Part shown: positions 50,470 to 60,226 of the stretch, in pieces
Position numbering within the stretch: position 1 is the first letter of the stretch
Layout: every line of letters begins with the position of its first letter
NCBI GenBank assembly: GCA_015067175.1
Contig: SVMX01000006.1
Span: forward strand, 62,001-126,000
Length of the DNA: 64,000 bases
Reading direction: 5' to 3'
DNA from: Oscillospiraceae bacterium
Lineage (GTDB): Bacteria; Bacillota; Clostridia; Oscillospirales; Ruminococcaceae
The notes under the pieces: generated by a model
Databases searched by the model: none
What the model saw: the letters and a program-made list of their open reading frames with translations, nothing else
What the model was told of the DNA's origin: nothing
Translations under genes and position numbers: made by a program

Positions 50470-50474
50470 ATGTA

Positions 50475-50502
50475 ATTATATCAGAAATTGTCAATTTGTA
50501 AA
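50475..50502 (-). promoter_or_regulatory. sigma-A promoter of the ABC exporter operon
   Basis: On the minus strand TTTACA (50497-50502), 16-base spacer, TATAAT (50475-50480). Confidence 0.7.
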
Positions 50503-50518
50503 GGGGGGTAAAAGAAAA

Positions 50519-50556
50519 ATAATTCACAAAAATCGCTAGATGTTTTTGTGAATTAT
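50519..50556 (-). terminator. Terminator after the ABC-F / small membrane protein unit
   Basis: A perfect 14-bp stem (ATAATTCACAAAAA at 50519-50532 with 50543-50556), followed on the minus strand by TTTTCTTTTACC. Confidence 0.88.
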
Positions 50557-50583
50557 TTATAAATATGCTGTTTTTACGGTATT

Positions 50584-50916
50584 TTACAGTTTTTCCAGCT
50601 TGTAATAGATGGTGTAAAGCTCCTGAACAGAGTTTTCAAGGAAATAGTAATGCTTGATATACGGCACCAGCAGCACCAGAAAAAGCCCTGTCAGAACTAA
50701 AATGCCAAGCTGTTTCAGTATAAGCGCCATAAAAAGCGAAAGCAGAAAGAACAATGCAAACGCAAGTGTTACAAGCAAATGTATCAGTCGTTCGTGCTGA
50801 TAAAACTGTATGCGCTTTAATAAAAGAGAGCGCTGAGCAATGAGTTCATCATTGGTATGCCCACTGCTCATAAATTCGCGCATAAACATAAGATACTCTC
50901 TTATCTGTTTTGTCAT
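50584..50916 (-). CDS. Hypothetical membrane protein with two helices
   Basis: A 110-aa protein: an amphipathic basic N-terminus (residues 1-44, rich in R and Q), two adjacent helices at about 46-66 (LLVTLAFALFFLLSLFMALI) and 69-88 (GILVLTGLFLVLLVPYI), and a C-terminal helix with aromatic residues. It overlaps the ABC-F stop by 4 bases, so it is the second gene of that unit. No family was recognised. Confidence 0.65.
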   Translation of the reverse strand: MTKQIREYLMFMREFMSSGHTNDELIAQRSLLLKRIQFYQHERLIHLLVTLAFALFFLLSLFMALILKQLGILVLTGLFLVLLVPYIKHYYFLENSVQELYTIYYKLEKL

Positions 50917-52820
50917 TGGTCAAATTCCTCCAGTGCAAGCGAGGCTTCCTCCCAAATGGACATGACCTCCTCTTGTCGGGTACGAAGCTGCTCTATCTTA
51001 TTGGACAGCTCCATAGCAGCTTGATAATCGGTAAGACCCGAAAGCTCGTTGGTCTTTTCCTCAATCAGCGCGTCAAGCTCTTCTATCTCGGCTTCTGCGC
51101 GGGATATTTTTGTGTTTAGCTTGCGGCGCTCCGATTCGCGCTCTTTTTTCAGCTTGTAGTCATTTACCTTATGCTCTTTAACAGGCTTTACGGTATTAGT
51201 AGTAGCCTCTTCAACGTTCTGAACTGTCAGCGCATAAGCGTCATAGGAGCCGAGATATTCCTTCACTCCGTCGGGTGTGAGATAATATATCCTGTCAGCA
51301 AGCTTATTGATAAGATAACGGTCATGAGAGATTATAAACATCGTTCCGTCATAGCTCATAAGCGCGTTTTCAAGCGCCTCGCATGATGTTATGTCAAGAT
51401 GGTTCGTAGGCTCGTCAAGCAGAAGAAAGTTTGCGCCCGACAGCATCAGCTTCAGCAGTGCTATTCTTGCGCGCTCGCCGCCGCTAAGCTCTGATATCTT
51501 TTTAAACACTGCGTCGCCTTTGAACAAAAACGAACCGAGCGCCGTGCGCACTTGAGTTTCAGTCATGCGCGGATATTCGTCCCATATCTCGTCAATGGCA
51601 GTTTTGCTTTCAGTAAGTCCTGCCTGCGCCTGATCGAAATAACCCATCTGAACACGCGTTCCAAAATTGTAATCTCCGTGGTCTGCCGTGTATTGACCTG
51701 TAAAAACTTTAAAAAGTGAGGTCTTGCCGCAGCCGTTGCTGCCGAGAAGAAATACCCTCTCCCCTTTTTTGATATCTACATTAACTCCGCGAAACAGCCT
51801 TTTGCCATCAAATCCGAGTGCTATGTCGGAAGCGTGGAAAACGTCATTTCCGCAGCCGTCAGCAGACTTAAAGCTGAATTTCAGTGCCTCGGGAGCTTCC
51901 TCGGGCTTTACAAGAGTGGCTTCAAGGCGGTCTATGGATTTCTGCTTGCTTGCGATAGTCACATAGTTGTGCGCCTGGTTCCAGCGTTTTTGCTGGTCGA
52001 TTATGCCCTCAATGCGCTTTATCTCCTTGACGGTGCTGTCATAAACCTTGCGGCGGCGTTCCATTTCTTCGGCTTTTAGCTGTAAAAAGCGTGTGTAGCC
52101 GCCTTTGTAGTCGTCAAGAATACAGTTCTCAAGCTCCAAAGTACGGGTCGTGACCTTATCAAGAAAATAACGGTCATGCGATATAACGATATAAGCGCCG
52201 CGATAATCATTCAGAAAGCGCTCAAGCCACTCAACGGACTTTATGTCAAGATGGTTCGTCGGCTCGTCAAGCAGCAAAAGATTTGCATTTGACAGCAGCA
52301 GCTTTGCAAGCTGAAGCTTAGATTTCTGACCGCCGCTGAGAACCCCAACCGACAGCTTGAAATCGCTCTCTGAAAATCCCAGACCTATCAGTGCAGAAGC
52401 AGTGCGGCTTTTGTAGGTAAGTCCTCCCTCGCGTTCAAACTGCTCAGTAAGCAGAGATTGCTTTTCAATCGTTTCGGCGCTGTGGTCGCCCATGTCTATC
52501 TTGTCATGAAGCTCCTCAAGCTGAAGCTCCATTTCCTCAAGCTCGGCAAATACAGTCAGCGCCTCGTCCATAACCGTGCGCTGTGTATCTTTACAGGAAA
52601 ACTGCTCCATAAAACCCATTTTGCAGCTTCCCGCAATGTGTATTCCACCCTCATCGGGCGTGTGTTCGCCTTTTAAAAGGCGAAACAGCGTAGTCTTGCC
52701 GCAGCCATTAACTCCGACAAGGCCTATTCTGTCATCATCGTAGACGTCGAAAGTCACGCCTGAGAATAATTCTCTGTCGGCAAATGACATTGCAACGCCG
52801 TTTAAACTCATAAGTAGCAT
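50913..52820 (-). CDS. ABC-F family ATPase (ribosome-associated)
   Basis: A 635-aa protein with two ABC ATPase domains and no membrane segment, the ABC-F plan. Domain 1 has VGVNGCGKTTLF (about 36-47), LSGGQKSKLQLA and LLLLDEPTNHLD (about 185); domain 2 has LLGSNGCGKTSLF (about 345), LSGGERARIALL and LLLLDEPTNHLD (about 465). The linker is between residues 235 and 300; the C-terminal 90 residues are a coiled coil like that of Uup. ABC-F proteins act on ribosomes; some protect against antibiotics, which cannot be inferred here. Confidence 0.92.
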   Translation of the reverse strand: MLLMSLNGVAMSFADRELFSGVTFDVYDDDRIGLVGVNGCGKTTLFRLLKGEHTPDEGGIHIAGSCKMGFMEQFSCKDTQRTVMDEALTVFAELEEMELQLEELHDKIDMGDHSAETIEKQSLLTEQFEREGGLTYKSRTASALIGLGFSESDFKLSVGVLSGGQKSKLQLAKLLLSNANLLLLDEPTNHLDIKSVEWLERFLNDYRGAYIVISHDRYFLDKVTTRTLELENCILDDYKGGYTRFLQLKAEEMERRRKVYDSTVKEIKRIEGIIDQQKRWNQAHNYVTIASKQKSIDRLEATLVKPEEAPEALKFSFKSADGCGNDVFHASDIALGFDGKRLFRGVNVDIKKGERVFLLGSNGCGKTSLFKVFTGQYTADHGDYNFGTRVQMGYFDQAQAGLTESKTAIDEIWDEYPRMTETQVRTALGSFLFKGDAVFKKISELSGGERARIALLKLMLSGANFLLLDEPTNHLDITSCEALENALMSYDGTMFIISHDRYLINKLADRIYYLTPDGVKEYLGSYDAYALTVQNVEEATTNTVKPVKEHKVNDYKLKKERESERRKLNTKISRAEAEIEELDALIEEKTNELSGLTDYQAAMELSNKIEQLRTRQEEVMSIWEEASLALEEFDQ

Positions 52821-52840
52821 TATTTTTTCACCTTAGGACA

Positions 52841-53275
52841 TCATAACCACTGTATAAACGCGGTCTTGTCCTGTCTGTTATAGCCTGCGCGTTCGTAAAA
52901 TTTCAGAGTGCTTTCAAGTTTTGAGCCTGTAAGCAACATCAGCTTATAGCAACTATTCTTTTGCGCTATCTCCCTAGCGTAGTCAAGACAAGCTGTAGCC
53001 AGTCCCCTGCCGCGATACTGCGGGTCAGTCACTACGTTTTCGATAAGCGCATATGGCTGCTGCGCGTGTGTCAGATTAGGAATAATCACACATACACACG
53101 ATGACACTATGCGGTCATTCTCAACAGCAACGACTATGTGATGGTCTTTATCATTCAAAATTCGCTGCCATAATGCTAAGATTTCGCCGCTTTTTTGGGG
53201 AATAGGATTGTCATGCAAATGCGTATACAGCTGCATAAGGCCATCAAAATCGTTCTCAGTAAGCTCTCTTATCAT
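52841..53275 (-). CDS. GNAT-family N-acetyltransferase
   Basis: A 144-aa GCN5-related acetyltransferase. It has the acetyl-CoA pyrophosphate-binding motif with VTDPQYRGRGLATACL (about residues 86-101; the Q/R-x-x-G-x-G/A element) and the substrate-side strand VAVENDRIVSSCVCV. The last part YERAGYNRQDKTAF matches the family end. The acceptor substrate is not predictable. It is on the same strand as the ABC-F gene, 20 bases upstream. Confidence 0.88.
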   Translation of the reverse strand: MIRELTENDFDGLMQLYTHLHDNPIPQKSGEILALWQRILNDKDHHIVVAVENDRIVSSCVCVIIPNLTHAQQPYALIENVVTDPQYRGRGLATACLDYAREIAQKNSCYKLMLLTGSKLESTLKFYERAGYNRQDKTAFIQWL

Positions 53276-53332
53276 AAAATCTCTCCATAAAACCGCACCG
53301 CTCTCGTGGTTCGAAAGCGGGCGGAATTCTGT

Positions 53333-54568
53333 TTACTTTTCAGCAGGTAAAAAAGGCTTGTAGGAATGAGGTGCATACTTAGTATCAACAAGATAGCTGT
53401 CAAGCTCTACAGTATAAGACTCTGAAGCAGCAGCAAGATACTCATAAAACTCATCGTATTTAAGCTCTGAAAGAATGGAAAGTTTGTTATCTTCCTTCCA
53501 CTTCGAGTTGGTAATAACATTATCACGAATAATCAGATAAGAGCTAAGTTCAGACTCATAGTAATAAGCCTTACCGTCGACAGGGGTCTTTTTTATAAAG
53601 TCGTTCAGCTCAGTTGAAAGCGAATTTGATTCGAGAGAAACAACATCCTGCAGTTCCTCAAGACTTTCAGCTTTTTCTGCGGTTGCGCCCTTCTTTGCTT
53701 CTTCAATATATGCATCGAAATCAGCGGGCTGTTCAGCGCCATCTTCCTCGAGAGCTTCTTCAGCCTCTGCCATAGCCTTATTCTGCGCAAGCATGAGGGC
53801 GTGGTCATAATAGATGTCGATATAGCTTTCGCCGTTGTTGTAGCGGTCAACATAGGATTTTGCGGTATCCTTGAGCGCTTGTATTTCAGCATCATCAGTA
53901 AGATTAATACCGAAATAGTCATCATAAGGAACTTCGATATACTTCACGCCCATATAATTTTCAAGAAGATAAGCGTCGATATCCGCATCGGAGACTTTTG
54001 TTTCCTCGTTGTTGCCGTATACCTCAAGGAAAAGTGCCTCTTCCTTAAGAGTATTAAGTTCCATATCCTTTAAGCTGTCTAAACCGATACCAATGGATTC
54101 GTAGTATTCACCCAAAGTGGGATAACCATAGACAGAATCAACAGGAATAGTGAAACCATAATAGTTCAAGGACTCAGAGTCCCATGTTTCTTTCATCTCA
54201 GCGTTTATAGCTGAAACTTTGTCGGCATCAAGTGTTAAGCCTTCCTTTTCGAAAAGGCGCTCGATAGCGACATAACGCTTCGAAAGTTTGAGAGTTTCGT
54301 CTTTTATCCACTGCTCGGCATTAACGCCGTCTATAGTCTCAGAGAAAACATCTGTGATCTCAGAGGTATCGCCGGCTTCTTTCTTAACATCATAAATATT
54401 ATTAGTACCGTTGGTATGTGCTGTGGTCATCAAGGAGAGATAGATACCATTGCGAAGTTGAAAACCATCTATCGTGCCCATATATCCATTGTCTGCACAG
54501 CCTGTCATAGAAGCTGCACAAACTAGCGCAGTAGTAAGTGCTGCGTACTTTCTAAAAGTTAATGCCAT
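53333..54568 (-). CDS. Lipoprotein, SurA-N/foldase-like
   Basis: A 411-aa predicted lipoprotein. Signal peptide with lipobox SMTGC (Cys at about residue 23), then an extracytoplasmic helical region with EQWIKDETLKLSKRYVAIERLFEKEG and KEEALFLEVYG repeats of the SurA/PrsA N-terminal type and an acidic Ala/Glu-rich stretch around residue 270. No parvulin isomerase motif was seen. The start at 54568 is chosen because AGGAGGATAAC precedes it. It follows pheT by 14 bases, probably on the same transcript. Confidence 0.7.
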   Translation of the reverse strand: MALTFRKYAALTTALVCAASMTGCADNGYMGTIDGFQLRNGIYLSLMTTAHTNGTNNIYDVKKEAGDTSEITDVFSETIDGVNAEQWIKDETLKLSKRYVAIERLFEKEGLTLDADKVSAINAEMKETWDSESLNYYGFTIPVDSVYGYPTLGEYYESIGIGLDSLKDMELNTLKEEALFLEVYGNNEETKVSDADIDAYLLENYMGVKYIEVPYDDYFGINLTDDAEIQALKDTAKSYVDRYNNGESYIDIYYDHALMLAQNKAMAEAEEALEEDGAEQPADFDAYIEEAKKGATAEKAESLEELQDVVSLESNSLSTELNDFIKKTPVDGKAYYYESELSSYLIIRDNVITNSKWKEDNKLSILSELKYDEFYEYLAAASESYTVELDSYLVDTKYAPHSYKPFLPAEK

Positions 54569-54582
54569 TGTTATCCTCCTAA

Positions 54583-56970
54583 TCAAGTTCTGAGAACTAT
54601 ATCACGCTCAGCGAGAGCCTTGAGAACGCGGTCAACGGAGCTGTCTGCTTCCTCATCGGTAAGTGTTCCGTCCTTGCGGAGCACCAACTTGTAAGAAAGG
54701 CTCTTCTTACCGTTGGGAACTTGCTCTCCCTTGTACATATCAAAGATAGAAACGCTTTCAAGAAACTTTGCGTTCTTCTTGATGATCTCTATTATCGTAT
54801 CAGAAGTAACCTCATCATCGCAAAGAAGACTAAGGTCACGGGTCATAGCAGGATACTTGGGGAGCGGCTTGTACTTGCGCTCATCGCCCATTGCGTCAAA
54901 CATCTTGCCCATGAAAAGCTCTGCTGCGTATACGCGGCAGGATACATCATATTCTTCGGCAGCGGACGGGTGAAGCTCGCCTACAGTACCGATTACAGTA
55001 TCACCGCATACGATATCTGCACATCTTCCGGGGTGATAAGTTTTGTTATCCTTAACAGGAACAAACTTAGCATCGATGACCATATCCTCAAAGATCTCTT
55101 CGATAACACCCTTGATGGAGTAGAAATCCTCGTCAGCGCCATAACAGCACATACCGAGCACATCTTCCTCTACAGGCAGACGGTCGCTTGTGGGAGTGAA
55201 CACTCTGCCTATCTCAAACAGACGAGCTGCGAGGTTTCTGCTTGCAACATTGGTAGAAACGCAGGTCATCATAGAGGGCAGCATGGAAGTTCTCATAACG
55301 CTGGTATCCTCGCCGAGCGGGTTTGTAAGAACTACGCTGTTCTTTTTAGTATCGGCAAAATTCAGCTTCTCATAGGATTTCGGTGAGATAAAGCTGAAAG
55401 TCATGGTCTCATAGAAGCCCTGAGATACCATTATATCAACAATGCGCTTTTCAAAGTGCTGGATAGGTGTTATCCTGCTGTTTGAGGAAAGCTTGGGAAC
55501 TGTAGAGGGAATTTTGTTGTAGCCGTAGATACGAGCAACTTCCTCGGCAAGATCACACTGACGCTCAATGTCAATTCTTGTGTTAGGCGCGGTTACATAG
55601 CCGTCCTCATAAGTGAAGCCGAGCTTTTTGAAGATGTCGATCTGCTGCTGCTCGGGAATCTCGATACCGAGGTGATCGCTTATCCACTGAGCGTCATGCT
55701 TCAGCTTTACAGGCTGCTTTGTGATGTTGTCAACGTCAATATACTCGCGAACGACTTCACCGCAGCCGAGCATTTCAACAAGCTCCAGCGCTCTCATAAG
55801 AGCGGGCTTTGCGTTGATGGGGTCGATATCCTTTTCAAATCTCGAGGAAGCGTCTGTGCGCTTACCGATGTTCTTGGCTGTCATACGAACGGAAACACCG
55901 TCAAAGCAAGCAGCCTCAAACACTACAGTCTGTGTGTCCTCCATGATTCCGCTGAACTCGCCGCCCATTACGCCTGCAACGGCAATAGGCTTCTTAGCGT
56001 CGGCAATAACCAGCATCTCGGGGCTAAGTGTTACCTCGGAACCGTCAAGAATGGTTATCTTTTCGTTAGCTTCAGCGTTTCTTACAACGATCTTTGCATC
56101 GTCAACATAACGCAGATCGAATGCGTGCATGGGGTGACCATATTCCAGCATTACGAAATTAGTGATATCTACAAAATTATTGATAGCTCTCACACCGCTT
56201 GCATTCAGGCGCTCAACCATCCAGCGCGGAGAGGGGCCGATCTTTACATTCTTAACAACTGCTGCCATATAGCGAGAGCAGAGCTGTGTGTTCTTTACCT
56301 CGACATTGATGTAATCAGATGCCTTACCGTCAACACCTGTGAATTTAGGCTCGGTGTAGTTGAAAGGCAGGTCAAATGTCGCGGAAGCCTCTCTTGCAAG
56401 ACCAAGCACAGAAAGGCAGTCAGGTCTGTTGTTTGTTATTTCAAACTCAACTGTTGTATCGTTGAAACCGAGCGCGTCATGGATATCCATGCCTACGCTC
56501 ATCTTATCGAAATCGGGGTCGTCATTAAGGATAAGAATACCCTCTGCGCTGGAATAAGGCACATCAGCAAGAGTGAGATTAAGCTCCTCGTAGGAACACA
56601 TCATACCCTCGCTCTTTATGCCGCGCATATTACCCTTCTTTATCTTCATAAAGCTCATGTCTTTATGATTGTAGCAGGTAGCGCCGTGCAGTGCTACAGG
56701 GAGGAAAGCTCCCTCAAAAACATTCTGTGCAGATGTAACGATCTGAACAGGCTCAGCCGCACCGATATCGACTTTGCAGACCCAAAGAGTGTCAGCGTCG
56801 GGGTGTTTTTCGATAGCAACGCACTTGCCGACAACAACGTTTGTTATGTCAGCGCCTTGAACGGAGTAGGTCTCAACCTTGCTTCCGCTCATGGTCATGC
56901 CGTCACAGAATTCTTTTATAGGCATATCGGTCTTAACGAAATCGTTAAGCCACTTCATTGAAAGATCCAC
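54583..56970 (-). CDS. pheT: Phenylalanyl-tRNA synthetase beta chain PheT
   Basis: A 795-aa protein with the bacterial PheT order: tRNA-binding domain near the start (VVVGKCVAIEKHPDADTLWVCKVD, about 45-68), B3/4 editing domain with ITNNRPDCLSVLGLAREA (about 178) and YGHPMHAFDLRY, B5, the synthetase-like core with MVSQGFYETMTFSF, and the C-terminal ferredoxin-fold anticodon-binding domain ending DREVTSDT...VDRVLKALAERDIVLRT type. Together with PheS it forms an alpha2-beta2 enzyme. The gene follows pheS by 26 bases. Confidence 0.96.
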   Translation of the reverse strand: MDLSMKWLNDFVKTDMPIKEFCDGMTMSGSKVETYSVQGADITNVVVGKCVAIEKHPDADTLWVCKVDIGAAEPVQIVTSAQNVFEGAFLPVALHGATCYNHKDMSFMKIKKGNMRGIKSEGMMCSYEELNLTLADVPYSSAEGILILNDDPDFDKMSVGMDIHDALGFNDTTVEFEITNNRPDCLSVLGLAREASATFDLPFNYTEPKFTGVDGKASDYINVEVKNTQLCSRYMAAVVKNVKIGPSPRWMVERLNASGVRAINNFVDITNFVMLEYGHPMHAFDLRYVDDAKIVVRNAEANEKITILDGSEVTLSPEMLVIADAKKPIAVAGVMGGEFSGIMEDTQTVVFEAACFDGVSVRMTAKNIGKRTDASSRFEKDIDPINAKPALMRALELVEMLGCGEVVREYIDVDNITKQPVKLKHDAQWISDHLGIEIPEQQQIDIFKKLGFTYEDGYVTAPNTRIDIERQCDLAEEVARIYGYNKIPSTVPKLSSNSRITPIQHFEKRIVDIMVSQGFYETMTFSFISPKSYEKLNFADTKKNSVVLTNPLGEDTSVMRTSMLPSMMTCVSTNVASRNLAARLFEIGRVFTPTSDRLPVEEDVLGMCCYGADEDFYSIKGVIEEIFEDMVIDAKFVPVKDNKTYHPGRCADIVCGDTVIGTVGELHPSAAEEYDVSCRVYAAELFMGKMFDAMGDERKYKPLPKYPAMTRDLSLLCDDEVTSDTIIEIIKKNAKFLESVSIFDMYKGEQVPNGKKSLSYKLVLRKDGTLTDEEADSSVDRVLKALAERDIVLRT

Positions 56971-56996
56971 TTTTTTATTCTCCTTATGTCACTTAA

Positions 56997-58016
56997 TCAG
57001 AACTGCTTCAGGAAACGCATATCATTCTCATAAATATAGCGCATATCGTCAATTTCATAACGCAGCATGGTAATTCGCTCAATACCGATTCCAAAAGCAA
57101 AACCGCTGTATTCCTCAGAATCGATACCGCAGTTTTCAAGGACCTCGGGACGCACTACACCTGCACCGAGAATTTCTATCCAACCTTCTCCTTTACACAT
57201 TGGACAGCCCTTGCCGCCACAACGGAAGCACTGGAAATCTATCTCACAGCTAGGCTCTGTATACGGGAAGTGGTGAGGTCTGAACTTCAATTTCATGCCC
57301 TCGCCGTAAAGACGCTTTGCAAACTCTTCAAGAGTGCCCTTAAGGTCAGCAAATGTAAGATTTTTGTCAACTACCAGACCTTCACACTGATGGAATATAG
57401 GAGAGTGTGTTGCATCGACCTCATCACGTCTGTAAACGCGACCGGGGCTGATTATAGCAAATGGAGGTTTTTCAGCAAGCATTTGTCTTATCTGCACCGA
57501 AGAAGTCTGAGTTCTGAGCAATACTTCATCAGTAATATAAAATGTATCCTGCGGGTCACGCGCAGGGTGTCCTTCTTTGGTAAGAAGCATGTCGAAAACA
57601 TATTTTGTTTCTTCAACTTCAGGCCCATCAACTACTGTGTAACCCATGCCGCGGAATATCTCCTTAAGCTCGTCAAGCACGATGTTCATGGGGTGACGTC
57701 TGCCGTTTGCGAAACGCTTGCCGGGCATGGTAACATCGATTGCCTCAGCTTTCAGACGAAGCTCGGTCTCGGCAGATTTCAGCGCGTCGGACTTGTCCTT
57801 GATTGCGCTCTCGATAGCGGTTCTTACATCATTTGCAAGCTGACCGATTATCGGACGCTCTTCAGCGGAAAGTCCGCCCATCTGCTTTAAGATAGCGGTA
57901 AGCTCGCCCTTTTTTCCGAGATACTTAACACGAAGCGCATCAAGCTCTTTAAGATCCGAGCAGCCGTTTACCGCACCAAGCGCGGAATCTTTAATGCTTT
58001 GTAACTGTTCTTTCAT
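56997..58016 (-). CDS. pheS: Phenylalanyl-tRNA synthetase alpha chain PheS
   Basis: A 339-aa class II synthetase catalytic subunit. The N-terminal coiled coil (residues 1-85) is followed by motif 2 with SPGRVYRRDEVDATHSPIFHQCEGL (about 203-227) and motif 3 with GIGIERITMLRY (about 308-319). An IEILGAGVVRPEVL stretch carries the phenylalanine pocket. The start at 58016 is supported by AAGGAAGG; a frame 30 codons longer is unlikely. No T-box leader is present: the promoter is about 80 bases upstream. Confidence 0.96.
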   Translation of the reverse strand: MKEQLQSIKDSALGAVNGCSDLKELDALRVKYLGKKGELTAILKQMGGLSAEERPIIGQLANDVRTAIESAIKDKSDALKSAETELRLKAEAIDVTMPGKRFANGRRHPMNIVLDELKEIFRGMGYTVVDGPEVEETKYVFDMLLTKEGHPARDPQDTFYITDEVLLRTQTSSVQIRQMLAEKPPFAIISPGRVYRRDEVDATHSPIFHQCEGLVVDKNLTFADLKGTLEEFAKRLYGEGMKLKFRPHHFPYTEPSCEIDFQCFRCGGKGCPMCKGEGWIEILGAGVVRPEVLENCGIDSEEYSGFAFGIGIERITMLRYEIDDMRYIYENDMRFLKQF

Positions 58017-58094
58017 TATTTTTGTCCAATCCTTCCTTGACGGAAATATTTTTAGCCTGTCGGCATAATATACTTTTTTCTTTACCAAAACATC

Positions 58095-58123
58095 ATTATA
58101 GCACAAAACAGCACGTTTTGCAA
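58095..58123 (-). promoter_or_regulatory. sigma-A promoter of pheST
   Basis: On the minus strand TTGCAA (58118-58123), 17-base spacer, TATAAT (58095-58100). The short leader leaves no room for a T-box. Confidence 0.78.
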
Positions 58124-58126
58124 GTT

Positions 58127-58957
58127 TTAAGAAGCTTCCTTTGTTTCGGGTGAATAGTCCGAGAAGCTTATCGAAAGCAGAGTGTTCTGGTCGTTCCAGC
58201 GGCCGATGGTGTATTCCATATACTTTTCTGGCGATACTTCCATGCCGTTGATACCTGTAACGGTAGCAAGTGCAGGAGGAAGATAGCCTACAACAAGACG
58301 GTATGTGCCGTTGTCCTCTGTCATCTCTACGACCTGCGGAGCATAGGTCAGATATCTTATATTTTTGCTCGCGCTGTAAACGTGGTTTGCTTCATCATAG
58401 GTAAAACGAACCTCGCCTGTACCCACAGACTGATGCTCAAGCGTTATTGCGCTGCCGAAGATCTCCTTGCAGGACGCAGTAACATCATATTCGGGTATCA
58501 CAAGCTCGCCTGTGCCGTTGTCGTAATGAGATGTATCCTTTAAAATAAGAATATTCCAGATAGCGCAGGTAACTTTAGATGTATTTGGGATATCCTCTGT
58601 GCTCTCAAACGGTGCTATATCGTTTACTACGACCGGGAAAATGAACTGTTCAAATTCGTTTTTCAGCGAAGTATTATCCAAAAGCTTTGCGGTAAAATCT
58701 GCAACAAAGCCAATAGTGGAAATGCAGCCAACGATTGCCATTACGATCACAAATACCGCGAATCCGAAGAAAAATCGTCTTTTCTTCTCGGTCTGAGGTA
58801 TCTCGGGAACAACCTCGACGGTGTCCTCGCCGCCAAGCTCTGCGATGTCACCCTCTATATCGTTGTCATCGTCAAGCGAACCCAAAAGCTGATTAATTAC
58901 TTTATCACCATTTCGATCCACAGGCTGGGAAGAGCCTTTTCTCTTTTTTCTTGCCAT
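58127..58957 (-). CDS. Hypothetical single-pass membrane protein
   Basis: A 276-aa protein: a basic start (MARKKRKGSS), an acidic linker (about 28-50), one transmembrane helix near residues 62-85 (FFFGFAVFVIVMAIVGCIST), and an extracytoplasmic domain of about 185 residues rich in beta strands. No family was recognised. AAAGGATAAAC lies before the start. It is 15 bases downstream of proA and therefore probably in the proBA operon. Confidence 0.7.
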   Translation of the reverse strand: MARKKRKGSSQPVDRNGDKVINQLLGSLDDDNDIEGDIAELGGEDTVEVVPEIPQTEKKRRFFFGFAVFVIVMAIVGCISTIGFVADFTAKLLDNTSLKNEFEQFIFPVVVNDIAPFESTEDIPNTSKVTCAIWNILILKDTSHYDNGTGELVIPEYDVTASCKEIFGSAITLEHQSVGTGEVRFTYDEANHVYSASKNIRYLTYAPQVVEMTEDNGTYRLVVGYLPPALATVTGINGMEVSPEKYMEYTIGRWNDQNTLLSISFSDYSPETKEAS

Positions 58958-58972
58958 TGTTTATCCTTTCGG

Positions 58973-60217
58973 TTATCCTCTGATCTGACCGTTTCCGTTG
59001 ATCAGATATTTATATGTTGTAAGCGCTTCAAGTCCCATCGGGCCTCTTGCGTGAAGCTTCTGAGTTGAAATGCCGATCTCTGCACCAAGACCGAATTCAA
59101 AGCCGTCTGTAAATCTGGTGCTTGCGTTTACATAAACAGCAGCCGCATCAACCATCTTCTGGAATTTCTCAGCGTTATTTAGATCAGATGTTATGATACA
59201 TTCGCTGTGCTTTGTGCCGAAACGATTGATGTGCGCGATAGCTTCATCAACACTATCAACGATCTTTGCGGAAATTTTGTAATCAAGAAACTCAGTTGCA
59301 AAATCGTTGTCATCGGCGATTTTTTCAACACTAATGAGCTTAGATACAGCTTCGTCGCCGATAACGCTGACCTTATCCTGCCAAAGAGCACTGATTTTCT
59401 CGAAGAAAGCAGGAGCAGCGTCTTTGTGAACAAGCACGTTTTCGATAGCGTTGCATACGGAGGGGCGCTGAGTTTTAGCATTGTTTACGATGTTCACAGC
59501 CATTTCGATATCAGCGGATGCGTCAACATAAACGTGGCAGTTGCCCTCACCTGTCTGAATAACAGGGATAGTTGCGTTCTCAATAACGGTACGGATAAGT
59601 CCGCCGCCGCCGCGAGGAATGAGCAGATCGATATACTTGTTGAGCTTCATCATGGCATTTGCAACGGAACGCGAGGTATCCTCAACAAGCTGGATTGCAT
59701 TCTCATCAAATCCACAGTCCTTAACAGCCGCGCGCATAAGCTTTACGAGCGCCTTGTTGGAATTGATAGCGTCGCTGCCGCCTCTGAGGATAACTGTATT
59801 ACCCGCCTTGAAGCACAAAGCTGCCGCATCAACTGTTACATTGGGACGGCTCTCGAAAATAATGCCGATAGTACCGATAGGAACGCGCTTTTTAACTACA
59901 CGAAGCCCATTTGCAAGCTCGCTGCCGCCGATAACGGAGCCGATAGGATCAGGCAGAGCGATAACAGTGTCAACGCCCTCGGCCATGCCCTCAATTCTCG
60001 CCTCGGTGAGAGTCAGACGGTCGATCATAGCCTTGCTCATGCCATTCTTTTCTGCAGCGGCGATATCAAGGGCGTTAGCCTCGATAAGAACCGCGCTGTC
60101 ACGGCGGAGACGCTTTGCTATCTCAGCAAGAACTGCATTTTTCTCGGATACCTTTAAAGATGTGATAACAGGCTCAGCGGTCTTAGCCTTTAAGCCGAGT
60201 TCTTCAATATATTCCAT
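58973..60217 (-). CDS. proA: Glutamate-5-semialdehyde dehydrogenase ProA
   Basis: A 414-aa aldehyde-dehydrogenase-superfamily enzyme that reduces glutamyl-5-phosphate in proline synthesis. Motifs include IGTIGIIFESRPNVTVDAAALC (about 112-133), LRGGSDAINSN, IPRGGGGLIRTV and the catalytic cysteine region QRPSVCNAIENVL (about 255-267), with ASTRFTDGFEFGLGAEIGISTQ near 365-386. All expected parts are present. It follows proB by 9 bases. Confidence 0.96.
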   Translation of the reverse strand: MEYIEELGLKAKTAEPVITSLKVSEKNAVLAEIAKRLRRDSAVLIEANALDIAAAEKNGMSKAMIDRLTLTEARIEGMAEGVDTVIALPDPIGSVIGGSELANGLRVVKKRVPIGTIGIIFESRPNVTVDAAALCFKAGNTVILRGGSDAINSNKALVKLMRAAVKDCGFDENAIQLVEDTSRSVANAMMKLNKYIDLLIPRGGGGLIRTVIENATIPVIQTGEGNCHVYVDASADIEMAVNIVNNAKTQRPSVCNAIENVLVHKDAAPAFFEKISALWQDKVSVIGDEAVSKLISVEKIADDNDFATEFLDYKISAKIVDSVDEAIAHINRFGTKHSECIITSDLNNAEKFQKMVDAAAVYVNASTRFTDGFEFGLGAEIGISTQKLHARGPMGLEALTTYKYLINGNGQIRG

Positions 60218-60226
60218 ATTAGGACC

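Noticed and set aside
55672-56961. Forward frame of 429 codons opposite pheT
   Set aside because: A shadow of the well-supported pheT gene.
58017-58126. T-box riboswitch before pheS
   Set aside because: Only about 80 bases separate promoter and start; there is no specifier stem or T-box sequence.
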